In this document: positions 1-5,651 of the stretch, one piece after another | How positions within the stretch are numbered: position 1 is the stretch's first letter | How the letters are laid out: the number at the start of each line of letters is the position of its first letter | Source: Hyphomicrobiales bacterium | GTDB lineage: Bacteria; Pseudomonadota; Alphaproteobacteria; Rhizobiales; Rhizobiaceae | NCBI GenBank assembly: GCA_015654965.1 | Contig: JAATGD010000030.1 | Location: 1-6,144 of the forward strand | Reading direction: 5' to 3' | DNA: 6,144 bases | Program-made: the position numbers and the translations under genes | The notes under the pieces: generated by a model | Seen by the model: the letters and a program-made list of their open reading frames with translations, nothing else | The model's database searches: none | Told to the model about the DNA's origin: nothing

Positions 1-1008
1 AATGACATCCACTTCAATACGCGCCTGACCAAGTTGCTCCTTGGACTTGCGAATCTGGGCCGATGTGCGCCCGCCCGTATAGATCGGGATGGTTACGCCA
101 AGGCCGACCGAGGCTGAATTACCGTCTCCCAGATCGGACCCGTCATAAGTATCCACACGGCTCGCACTGGCCTGAAGACCCACGGTCGGTAAAAGCGCGC
201 CTTCCTGAGCCTTGACATTGAATCCTGCCGCATTCACCGCATATTGCGTCGCCAGAATTCCTGGATGCCCCGTCTGCGCGACGGCGAAAGCCTGATCGGG
301 CGATTGCGGCAGGCTTTTCGCCGCAGATGCAGCGGATAGTTTTCCCGGCACAGTGCCAACAATCTGAATATAGGTCGCTTCTGCGGATTTCACATCGGCC
401 TGCGCTGCATTCAATGCGGCAAGAGCTGTAGAACGACCGGATTCAGCCTGCGCCACATCAGTGCGCGTGCCTTCACCCACATCCAGACGCGCGCGCGCCG
501 CACGCACCTGCTCGTTCATCGCTGCCAGATTGCGTTCGCGCAAGACAGCAATCTGGCGTTTCTGATAGACATCCATATAGGCGGCGACCGCACTATAGAG
601 CGTGTTCTGCTCGTCATTACGCATATTCTCGCGCTGGGCAAAAACCTGCGTTTCCGCTGCCGCGACATTGTTGCTGGTTTGAAAGCCATCGAACAGCAGC
701 TGGTTGAGCGTGATTCCAACAGTGCCAGCAGAGCGGTAACTGCGCGGTACGCTCGATCCTGATCCGGGTGATGTGGACCGCCCAATATCATAACTGCCCG
801 AAACCTGCGGACGCAAGCCTGATTTGGCAATCGCCACGTCCTCATCATAAGCACGCACACCTGCGCGCGAAGAATTCAGGGTGGCATTGTTTTTATATGC
901 CTTGACCAGCGCTCCGCTCAGCGTTTCCGACCAAGCGGCCTGCCCTGTAAAGACTGTGCCGGACAATAATGCTGCGACAGCTATCAGTCTCTTGCATTTA
1001 CTAAACAC
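1..1008 (-). CDS. bepC: TolC-family outer-membrane efflux channel, BepC-like (C-terminus outside window)
   Basis: This is the N-terminal part of a TolC-type outer-membrane factor, the trimeric exit duct used by RND efflux pumps and type I secretion systems. The frame is open from the start to the left edge with no stop. It begins with a basic n-region (FSKCKRL) and a hydrophobic core (IAVAALLSGTVFTG), a Sec signal peptide cleaved near AAWS-ET. The mature part opens with ETLSGALVKAYKNNATLNSSRAGVRAYDEDVAIAKSGLRPQVSG in overlapping form, then VGITLNQLLFDGFQT, the long helix RLDVGEGTRTDVAQAE, and VGLGVTIPIYTGGRT near the window edge, all typical of the family. The start is uncertain. ATG at 1020 lacks a ribosome site, while GTG at 1008 has GAGG six nt upstream, so I chose 1008; this removes four residues. 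Family proteins have about 450 residues, so about a quarter is missing here. It lies downstream of the methyltransferase gene on the same strand. The symbol rests on resemblance to Brucella BepC from memory. Confidence 0.9.
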   Translation of the reverse strand, partial: MFSKCKRLIAVAALLSGTVFTGQAAWSETLSGALVKAYKNNATLNSSRAGVRAYDEDVAIAKSGLRPQVSGSYDIGRSTSPGSGSSVPRSYRSAGTVGITLNQLLFDGFQTSNNVAAAETQVFAQRENMRNDEQNTLYSAVAAYMDVYQKRQIAVLRERNLAAMNEQVRAARARLDVGEGTRTDVAQAESGRSTALAALNAAQADVKSAEATYIQIVGTVPGKLSAASAAKSLPQSPDQAFAVAQTGHPGILATQYAVNAAGFNVKAQEGALLPTVGLQASASRVDTYDGSDLGDGNSASVGLGVTIPIYTGGRTSAQIRKSKEQLGQARIEVDVI

Positions 1009-1044
1009 CGGGCACCTCATTTTGGAACAAACGAATCCATTAAT

Positions 1045-1088
1045 CGAACCGATCAGTTCGGAAGGAAACTAATACCCTCTCTGATCGG
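1045..1088. promoter_or_regulatory. Inverted repeats in the bepC leader (possible operator)
   Basis: CCGATCAG at 1049-1056 is repeated exactly in inverted orientation as CTGATCGG at 1081-1088. The first copy also forms the core of an imperfect 16-bp palindrome (CGAACCGATCAGTTCG, 1045-1060, one mismatched pair). The elements lie 40-80 nt upstream of the bepC start, where a repressor could bind or where the mRNA could fold into an 8-bp stem with a 24-nt loop. No regulator can be named from the sequence, and chance is possible. Confidence 0.35.
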
Positions 1089-1161
1089 CTATTTCCATCA
1101 CCCCACCCAGAGCATTCACAAAGAAATTCCCCGCCGTTGCAGAATTGCCCCAACGCCTTAT

Positions 1162-1830
1162 TCAAAACTCGAATTGCGCAACCCGCTCGAAGCCGGGCAG
1201 AAAACGTATCGCAGTGTTGAACGCCATGCGCCCGGATGCAACCCCGTTTTCTTTTACATAAAGCCGCGCAACTGACGCATTTCCACGGCCTTCGACAGCT
1301 ATCAGCCGTCCACCTTCCTTCAATTGCGCAAACAATGCTTCTGGAACGAAGTCGACGCCACCTTCAATCAGAATGACATCATAAGGCGCTTCCGAAGGAT
1401 AACCGGCAGGCATATCGCCCGACACAATCACAACATTGTCATAGCCAAGTTCTGCAAGACGCGCACCTGCTTCCGCGCAAAGTGCAGAATCACTTTCAAG
1501 GCCAATCACGGAGCCTGCAAGCTGTGAAAGGATAGCCGAGGAATAGCCCGTGCCGCAACCGATATCGAGAACGACATCCTTTTTGCCGATCCGCGCCAGC
1601 TGGACGAGTTTTGCAAAAGGCGATGGCTCCATCAGATAACGTGGAGCCTTGCCCTCGCCATCCAGAAGAATATCTTCATCAATATAGGCGACGGGCCTGC
1701 GCGAGAGTGGCACGAAAACCTCGCGGGGAACGGTCAGGAACGCGTCGATAACCGCCAGATCGGTTACATCCGTGGTGCGGATCTGATTGTCGACCATCTT
1801 TGTGCGGAGATCCTGGAAATCGGCTGCCAT
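1162..1830 (-). CDS. pcm: Protein-L-isoaspartate O-methyltransferase family protein (divergent)
   Basis: This is a 222-residue class I SAM-dependent methyltransferase of the PCMT family, whose standard members methylate isoaspartyl residues in damaged cytosolic proteins. Visible parts are an N-terminal family segment (KMVDNQIRTTDVTD, then VPREVFVP at 34-41 and AYIDEDILL at 48-56), SAM motif I VLDIGCGTGY at 87-96, and the acidic end of the second strand at E112 (VIGLESD). VIVSGD, DVILIEGG and LKEGGRLIAVEG complete the Rossmann core. The region where well-studied PCMT enzymes have TISQP reads YLMEPSP (65-71), so true isoaspartyl repair is uncertain. The ATG at 1830 is preceded by AAGGAAGGG at a usable distance. 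The gene lies 141-153 nt upstream of bepC on the same strand and may be cotranscribed with it; I recall this pairing in Rhizobiales. The family is secure, the substrate is not. Confidence 0.9.
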   Translation of the reverse strand: MAADFQDLRTKMVDNQIRTTDVTDLAVIDAFLTVPREVFVPLSRRPVAYIDEDILLDGEGKAPRYLMEPSPFAKLVQLARIGKKDVVLDIGCGTGYSSAILSQLAGSVIGLESDSALCAEAGARLAELGYDNVVIVSGDMPAGYPSEAPYDVILIEGGVDFVPEALFAQLKEGGRLIAVEGRGNASVARLYVKENGVASGRMAFNTAIRFLPGFERVAQFEF

Positions 1831-2047
1831 AGCCCTAAACCCTTCCTTATCGCGTAATGCGATTATCCTACCATAATGTCGCTTGCGACGATTGCCGCCC
1901 GCTTTTCAGCGCCAAGCTTGATCGCAAGGCCACCATAAACGGGGTATGCCGATGATGTGGCAAAAATCGCCTGCACAGTCAATCAAGCCTGAGCCTTTGC
2001 GGCACTTCAACTCACCGTACGATGGCTGCTTTCATCACCGCACTGCC
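1831..2047. other. Intergenic region upstream of the methyltransferase gene
   Basis: This stretch lies between the terminator of the HMA-protein gene and the methyltransferase start. It should contain the promoter for the methyltransferase and perhaps bepC, but I see no convincing -35/-10 pair. A small dyad, ATCGC-GTAAT-GCGAT (1849-1863), sits just upstream of the ribosome site, and GTCGC-TT-GCGAC occurs near 1880. Both are short enough to be chance. The only ORF of note, 44 codons on the plus strand from 1952, is not credible. Confidence 0.5.
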
Positions 2048-2082
2048 AAAATAAAAATGCCGGAAGCCCGAGACCTCCGGCA
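2048..2082 (-). terminator. Intrinsic terminator of the HMA-protein gene
   Basis: Read on the minus strand, TGCCGGAGG pairs with CTTCCGGCA (nine pairs including one G-T) around a 7-nt loop TCTCGGG, and is followed at once by TTTTTATTTT. This is a textbook rho-independent terminator, 45 nt after the TAA of the copper-chaperone-like gene. It separates that gene from the methyltransferase gene downstream. Confidence 0.9.
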
Positions 2083-2126
2083 ATAGCAATCTGCCCATGT
2101 TCTACGCAAGCGTCTCCAGCATCACT

Positions 2127-2324
2127 TTATTGCGCAATGACCGGCGGATAGCCGGCCGCAGTGAGCGCAGAAAATACAACGTCCTGCGCAATATCGCCAT
2201 CGAACTCGACCTGTTTGCTCGCAAGATCGATCTTGATCGGCGCATTCGCATCAAGCTTGCGCAAAGTCGTCTCCACAGTTTCGACACAACCGCCGCATTT
2301 CATTTTGGGAACGGAAAACTTCAT
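2127..2324 (-). CDS. copZ: Copper-chaperone-like heavy-metal-associated (HMA) domain protein
   Basis: This 65-residue cytosolic protein consists of a single HMA domain (ferredoxin-like fold). The metal site is the canonical MxCxxC: M8-K-C10-G-G-C13, in which the two cysteines bind Cu(I) in characterised relatives. The helix VETVETTLRKL follows, and AAGYPPVIAQ forms the usual C-terminal loop and end. CopZ-type proteins hand Cu(I) to P1B-type ATPases or to the regulator. The frame extends upstream to ATG codons at 2369, 2357 and 2339. The first two lie inside the promoter described below and cannot be translated from it. ATG at 2324 has GGAG nine nt upstream and gives the standard domain N-terminus (MKFSVPKMKC), so I chose it. 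Neither the ATPase nor the CueR gene is in this window, so the gene stands apart with its own promoter and terminator. The symbol is by family; the metal is inferred from motif and promoter together. Confidence 0.9.
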   Translation of the reverse strand: MKFSVPKMKCGGCVETVETTLRKLDANAPIKIDLASKQVEFDGDIAQDVVFSALTAAGYPPVIAQ

Positions 2325-2352
2325 CTCGACGAACTCCATATAAGAAAGTGAG

Positions 2353-2383
2353 AGCATCCACCCTTCCATCGTTGGAAGGTCAA
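2353..2383 (-). promoter_or_regulatory. CueR/HmrR-type (MerR-family) promoter of the HMA-protein gene
   Basis: On the minus strand, a -35 TTGACC (2383-2378) and a -10 GATGCT (2358-2353) are separated by 19 bp. This overlong spacer is typical of MerR-family activated promoters. The spacer region carries the dyad CCTTCC-AACGAT-GGAAGG, which closely resembles the CueR/HmrR operator of copper-efflux genes such as E. coli copA (ACCTTCC...GGAAGGT). The gap between arms is 6 bp here, against 7 in the E. coli site as I recall it. Transcription would start near 2346, giving a leader of about 20 nt before the ATG at 2324. Copper-activated expression of the chaperone-like gene is the natural inference. 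Confidence 0.8.
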
Positions 2384-2398
2384 GCCCTTACAGCAAAA

Positions 2399-3064
2399 TC
2401 ATGGCGCTTCACAGCTTTCGGGTACGCTTTTCTCAAGCGCAAGCGGTGACTTTGTCAGAGAGCCCGTCATAATCTGTACCGGCTTATAAGGCGGCTCTTC
2501 CTGCATGGCGGGATTGCTGAGATGAATTGTATAGCAGCCGCTGAAAACTTCCCGCCGGCCATCCTCACGCTCGGCTTCAATAGCCACAGGCTGGCTCCAG
2601 TAAATCTGGCCTGCCCCCGGATCCGGCTCCGTCTTGCGCAGGGCAAGTTTCACGCTTTTCGTCTTCTCATAACCTTTGACGAAGGTCTTGAAATCAGGCT
2701 CGCGGCCTTCTTCCGAATAATAGCCGTAAGCGCGGGTATATTCCTTGCGATTGATGGCATTGTAATAAGATTCAATCAGCGCCTCCGGCGTGGAGCGGTC
2801 ATCGCGATATTCAGGAACGACCACGCCATCCCCCACGTCCTGCGTCTGCTCGGAGGGCTTTGTTTCTTCGATCGCCCCTTCGGTTCCAGTCTTTGGACTT
2901 GCCTGCTCTTCGGCATCCGGCTTTTTCTGCGTGGCTTGTACGGACTTCTCCTGCGGTGTGGGTTTTGCAGCCTCCTCGGCAAAAGCCTGCGATAGCACCA
3001 GTGACATGCCAACTGCGCTCGCAAATGCGGCCAGCATGAGAGGTTTCATCCGGTCGGTCGACAT
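2399..3064 (-). CDS. Exported protein of unknown function, probable NTF2-like C-terminal domain
   Basis: I do not recognise a characterised family. The 221-residue protein starts with a signal peptide (positively charged DRMKP, hydrophobic LMLAAFASAVGMSLVLS) with a signal peptidase I site at AFA29-E30, so it is probably periplasmic. Residues 30 to about 90 are a low-complexity linker rich in K, P, E, Q, A and T, likely disordered. Residues 91-205 look like a compact domain: the helical TPEALIESYYNAINRKEYTRAYGYY, then beta-rich stretches around VAIEAE, REVFSGCYTIHL and VQIMTGSLTK. This layout resembles NTF2/SnoaL-like domains. C177 and C218 could form a disulfide. The start was chosen at 3064 because AAGGAG lies six nt upstream; ATG at 3070 directly abuts that site, and ATG at 3103 has none. 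The gene diverges from the iron-sulfur carrier gene, and nothing in its context shows its role. Confidence 0.8.
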   Translation of the reverse strand: MSTDRMKPLMLAAFASAVGMSLVLSQAFAEEAAKPTPQEKSVQATQKKPDAEEQASPKTGTEGAIEETKPSEQTQDVGDGVVVPEYRDDRSTPEALIESYYNAINRKEYTRAYGYYSEEGREPDFKTFVKGYEKTKSVKLALRKTEPDPGAGQIYWSQPVAIEAEREDGRREVFSGCYTIHLSNPAMQEEPPYKPVQIMTGSLTKSPLALEKSVPESCEAP

Positions 3065-3148
3065 TCGCATCTCCTTGTCACAAAAGCCGGGGCTGCCTGC
3101 CAAACAAGTTGGCTTATGCTCTCGATTTGGTGTCTTGCGGTAATGATG

Positions 3149-3169
3149 TTACAATACTAATTATAGTAA
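3149..3169. promoter_or_regulatory. AT-rich palindrome in the divergent promoter region
   Basis: The 201-nt gap between the divergent exported-protein and iron-sulfur-carrier genes contains TACTA-ATTA-TAGTA (3155-3168), a perfect 5-bp-arm dyad, with offset outer arms TTAC and GTAA (3149-3152, 3166-3169). It covers a consensus -10 TATAAT on the minus strand (3165-3160) and a TACAAT on the plus strand (3150-3155) with TTGGTG 17 bp upstream. Both -35 elements are poor or absent. A factor bound here could control both genes. Iron-sulfur genes of these bacteria are often under Irr, RirA or IscR-like control, but the sequence is not a clear match to those boxes as I know them. Confidence 0.45.
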
Positions 3170-3265
3170 AAACGTGGCAATCCCGATCGAAATCCGCATA
3201 TTTGCAGCGAGATTGCGTGATTCCCGGGTGTTTCGCCACTTAAGTCTTTTGAGAAGAGAGAAACA

Positions 3266-3646
3266 ATGGGCCGTTTCGCAGTCATGACTCTTACCGACGC
3301 CGCAGCAAACCGCGTTCGCGAGATTGTTGAAACGCGCGACGGCGCGCTCGGCATTCGCGTCGGCGTCAAAAAGGGTGGCTGCGCAGGCATGGAATATACC
3401 ATTGACCTTGCGACTGAAGCCAAGCCCGGTGACGACATTGCCGAAAAAGACGGCGCAAAAGTCTTCGTAGCGCCGGAAGCCGTGCTTTTCCTGCTGGGCA
3501 CGCAGATGGATTTCGAGGTTACGGCCTTGCGTACTGGTTTCGTTTTCAACAACCCAAACCAGACTTCAGCCTGTGGCTGCGGCGAATCTGTGGAACTGAA
3601 AGCAGCCTCCCCTGAAAGCCTTCGCCAGATGCAGGACGCCGTCTGA
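3266..3646 (+). CDS. sufA: A-type iron-sulfur cluster carrier (SufA/IscA family)
   Basis: This 126-residue cytosolic protein is of the HesB/IscA/SufA family, which accepts assembled Fe-S clusters or iron and delivers them to apo-enzymes. All three conserved cysteines are present: C39 in KKGGCAGMEY, and C103 and C105 in SACGCGESVEL. The N-terminal MTLTDAAANRVREIV, the strand LGIRVGVKKGGC and FVFNNPN before the C-terminal motif are also family hallmarks. Length is slightly above the usual 107-122 because of a tail, KAASPESLRQMQDAV. The ATG at 3266 is preceded by AAGAGAG five nt away. No other suf or isc gene is in the window. It appears to be the first gene of a two-gene operon with the TfoX-like gene 15 nt downstream. 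The symbol is a best guess: IscA, SufA and ErpA cannot be told apart safely here. Confidence 0.93.
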   Translation: MGRFAVMTLTDAAANRVREIVETRDGALGIRVGVKKGGCAGMEYTIDLATEAKPGDDIAEKDGAKVFVAPEAVLFLLGTQMDFEVTALRTGFVFNNPNQTSACGCGESVELKAASPESLRQMQDAV

Positions 3647-3661
3647 CCTAGAGGCCCTCGG

Positions 3662-4030
3662 ATGGACGACGAAGCGCTCCGCGATCTCTTGCATGATTTT
3701 GGTCCGATAAGCATTCGTCGCATGTTCGGCGGCAAGGGCATTTATCATCAGGGCGTGATTTTCGCGCTGATTTTCCATGACGGATTGCTGTTCAAGGCTG
3801 ACGCGTTGACAATCCCGCATTTCATTGATGCCGGATCATCGCAATGGACCTATGAAGGGCGCAAAGGCGGCGATCCCGTTGCCATGCCCTATTGGACCGT
3901 GCCGGATGAGGCTTTCGACGACCCGGACATCATGACCGGATGGGCGCGTCTTGCCTATGAAGCGGCATTGCGTAGTGCAAAAGCCAAAGCGCCAAGAAAA
4001 ACAGCGGTACGACCAAAGCCGGATAATTAA
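3662..4030 (+). CDS. TfoX N-terminal domain family protein
   Basis: This 122-residue protein consists of one TfoX_N domain. The pattern is clear: a short leading helix (DEALRDLLHDFGPISIRRMFGG in overlapping form), the signature RRMFGGKGIY at 19-28, then VIFALIFHDGLLFKAD, and after a loop the segment MPYWTVPDEAFDDPDIMTGWARLAYEAALRSAKAK. The tail is basic (KAKAPRKTAVRPKP). In Haemophilus and relatives TfoX/Sxy proteins promote competence-gene transcription and carry an added C-terminal domain. This short, N-domain-only form is common in alphaproteobacteria and its function is not established, so a competence role should not be assumed. ATG at 3662 has GAGG seven nt upstream. The 15-nt distance to the iron-sulfur carrier gene suggests cotranscription. 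Confidence 0.88.
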   Translation: MDDEALRDLLHDFGPISIRRMFGGKGIYHQGVIFALIFHDGLLFKADALTIPHFIDAGSSQWTYEGRKGGDPVAMPYWTVPDEAFDDPDIMTGWARLAYEAALRSAKAKAPRKTAVRPKPDN

Positions 4031-4045
4031 TGACGGATGCCGTCA
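4031..4045 (+). repeat. Small hairpin after the TfoX-like gene
   Basis: TGACGG-ATG-CCGTCA is a perfect 6-bp stem with a 3-nt loop, placed directly after the TAA of the TfoX-like gene. No T-tract follows, so it is not a standard intrinsic terminator. It may protect the mRNA end or act with Rho. Confidence 0.4.
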
Positions 4046-4121
4046 ATATCATGTAAGGCCCGCTCCCTCTATAATGGCTGGCAACGAGCATATTAAATCG
4101 ACACCAAGCTTGCGAAATAAT

Positions 4122-4150
4122 TTGCTTATATTAAAGTGCTCACTGATAAT
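4122..4150 (+). promoter_or_regulatory. Candidate promoter of the arc locus
   Basis: TTGCTT (4122-4127) and GATAAT (4145-4150) are separated by 17 bp in an AT-rich stretch upstream of arcD. Transcription would start near 4157, leaving a leader of about 33 nt before the GTG. The -10 lies inside the left arm of the 28-bp dyad. A second, weaker choice is TTGCGA at about 4110 with TAAAGT 16 bp downstream. Confidence 0.5.
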
Positions 4151-4168
4151 AATGTAACATTATCAGTG
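4141..4168. promoter_or_regulatory. 28-bp dyad over the arc promoter -10 (candidate operator)
   Basis: CACTGATAAT (4141-4150) and ATTATCAGTG (4159-4168) are perfect 10-bp inverted arms around AATGTAAC. A second palindrome, ATAATGT-A-ACATTAT, is nested and offset within it. The dyad covers the predicted -10 and ends 21 nt before the arcD GTG, which fits an operator for a repressor or a proximal activator. It lacks a following T-tract on either strand, so it is not a clear terminator. I cannot assign it to ArgR, Fnr or Lrp from the sequence alone. Confidence 0.6.
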
Positions 4169-4180
4169 TAAGTGTAAGTG
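4166..4180 (+). repeat. Tandem repeat GTGTAA (2.5 copies)
   Basis: GTGTAA-GTGTAA-GTG directly follows the dyad and leads into the GGGGA that probably serves as the arcD ribosome site. It may be a slippage-prone microsatellite in the leader, or of no consequence. Confidence 0.6.
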
Positions 4181-4189
4181 GGGATTCCG

Positions 4190-5621
4190 GTGAGCAATGA
4201 TACTGGAACTAACAAACTAGCTCTACCCGTTTTAACAGCAATGGTTGTCGGTTCCATGGTTGGAGCCGGCATTTTTTCGTTGCCCCGTACATTGGTAGCG
4301 CAACAGGACCTTTCGGGGCGGTGATCGCCTGGCTTATCGCCGGTACAGGCATGTATATGCTGGCGCGGGTGTTCCAGTTTCTGGCGGCGCGGAAGCCCGA
4401 TCTCGATGCCGGTGTCTATGCCTATGCCCGCGAGGGATTTGGCGACTATCCGGCTTCCTTGCCGCTTTCGGCTACTGGATCGGCTCTTGCATCGGCAATG
4501 TTTCCTACTGGGTTCTGATCAAGTCCACACTGGGCGCCTTTTTTCCCATGTTCGGCGATGGCAACACCATCATTGCCATTGTTGCAGCCTCCATCGGCAT
4601 ATGGCTGTTTCACTTCACGATCCTTCGCGGCGTTCAACAGGCGGCCTTTATCAATACCGTCGTAACCGTCGCCAAGATCGTTCCCATCCTCGTTTTCATC
4701 GTCATCCTGATCGCCGCCTTCAAACTCGATCTCTTCCGCGCCAATTTCTGGGGTTGAACCGGCATGCCGGCAACGAGCCTGTTCGAGCAGGTGCGCGCAA
4801 CCATGCTGGTGACGGTGTTCGTCTTCCTCGGCATCGAGGGGGCGAGCGTCTATTCGCGCTTCGCCAAAAAGCGTTCCGATGTGGGGACCGCGACCATACT
4901 GGGCTTTCTCGGCGTGACCGCGCTGATGGTGCTTGTCACCATGCTTCCCTATGCGGTGCTTGAGCGCGCGGACATTGCCGGCATGCGCCAGCCATCCATG
5001 GCGGCTATTCTCGAAGCGGTGGTGGGGCGCTGGGGCGCGATCTTCGTCAGTATCGGCCTGTTGATTTCTGTGCTTGGCGCTTATCTGGCATGGTCGCTGA
5101 TCTGCGCGGAAGTTCTCTTTACCGCGGCGAAAACAAAGGACATGCCCCAAATTTTTGCGACCGAAAACGCCAACAAAGTACCGTCCGCCGCCCTGTGGCT
5201 TTCCAATATCGTGGTACAGTTGATCGTGATTTCGACATACTGGTCGAGAGATGCGTTTTCTCTCATGCTCAATCTGACCAGTTCGATGTCGCTCATACCC
5301 TATCTTCTTGTGGCCGCCTATGGCGTGCTGCTTGCCCGGCGCGGTGAAACCTATGAAAGCGAGGCGAAAGATCGTCGGCGCGATCTGATCTTTGCGGCTG
5401 TGGCGTCGGCTTACACGATCTTCATGATCCTTGCGGGTGGAACGAAATATCTCCTGCTTTCCTGCGTTCTTTATGCGCCGGGAACCATTCTCTATTTCTG
5501 GGCGCGCCATGAGCAGAAAAAAAAGCTGTTCACGCCCGTGGAATGGGGCATCTTCATCATCGCGGTAATCGGCTGCCTTGTCGGCATTTACGGGCTTGCG
5601 AGCGGCACTATCGAGCTTTGA
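4190..5621 (+). pseudogene. arcD: Arginine/ornithine antiporter, disrupted by two frameshifts and one nonsense codon
   Basis: This is an inactivated gene for ArcD, the APC-superfamily inner-membrane exchanger that imports arginine and exports ornithine in the arginine deiminase pathway. From a GTG at 4190 (GGGGA five nt upstream) it reads SNDTGTNKLALPVL and the APC signature GSMVGAGIFSLPRT. One T is missing near 4292-4293 (codon 35), and the old frame meets a stop at 4322. The next frame carries AVIAWLIAGTG and DAGVYAYAREGFGDYP until one G is missing near 4452-4453 (codon 89). The third frame resumes the homology (FGYWIGSCIGNVSYWVLIKS) and meets TGA at 4755-4757 (codon 190), where GGTGMP would be expected to read through. 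The frame then continues to IEL at 5621. Repairing the lesions gives 477 residues, the normal ArcD length, and no other damage is apparent, so the decay looks recent. The last piece, 4764-5621 (285 residues), is open but lacks the N-terminal transport core. Confidence 0.93.
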
Positions 5622-5651
5622 GACTGCCTTCTGCTTATGAGGAGACTGAAT

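Noticed and set aside
516..860. A 114-codon minus-strand ORF within bepC
   Set aside because: It is a different frame of the same strand as the TolC-like gene, whose frame carries continuous family homology.
1952..2086. A 44-codon plus-strand ORF between the methyltransferase and HMA-protein genes
   Set aside because: It has no convincing ribosome site, no recognisable content, and it ends by reading through the minus-strand terminator hairpin.
2522..2995. A 157-codon plus-strand ORF opposite the exported protein
   Set aside because: The minus-strand frame has a ribosome site and a proper signal peptide, while this one has neither.
3157..3741. A 194-codon minus-strand ORF opposite the iron-sulfur carrier gene
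   Set aside because: It is antisense to a gene with all three family cysteines and has low-complexity serine/arginine content typical of a shadow frame.
4074..4157. A 27-codon plus-strand ORF (leader peptide?) before arcD
   Set aside because: There is no ribosome site, it overlaps the predicted promoter and dyad, and it has no run of regulatory codons such as arginine.
4755..4757. TGA in arcD as a selenocysteine codon, or the indels as programmed frameshifts
   Set aside because: The TGA replaces a glycine and ArcD is not a selenoprotein family. The indel sites show no slippery heptamer with a following structure, and two shifts plus a stop in one transporter fit decay better.
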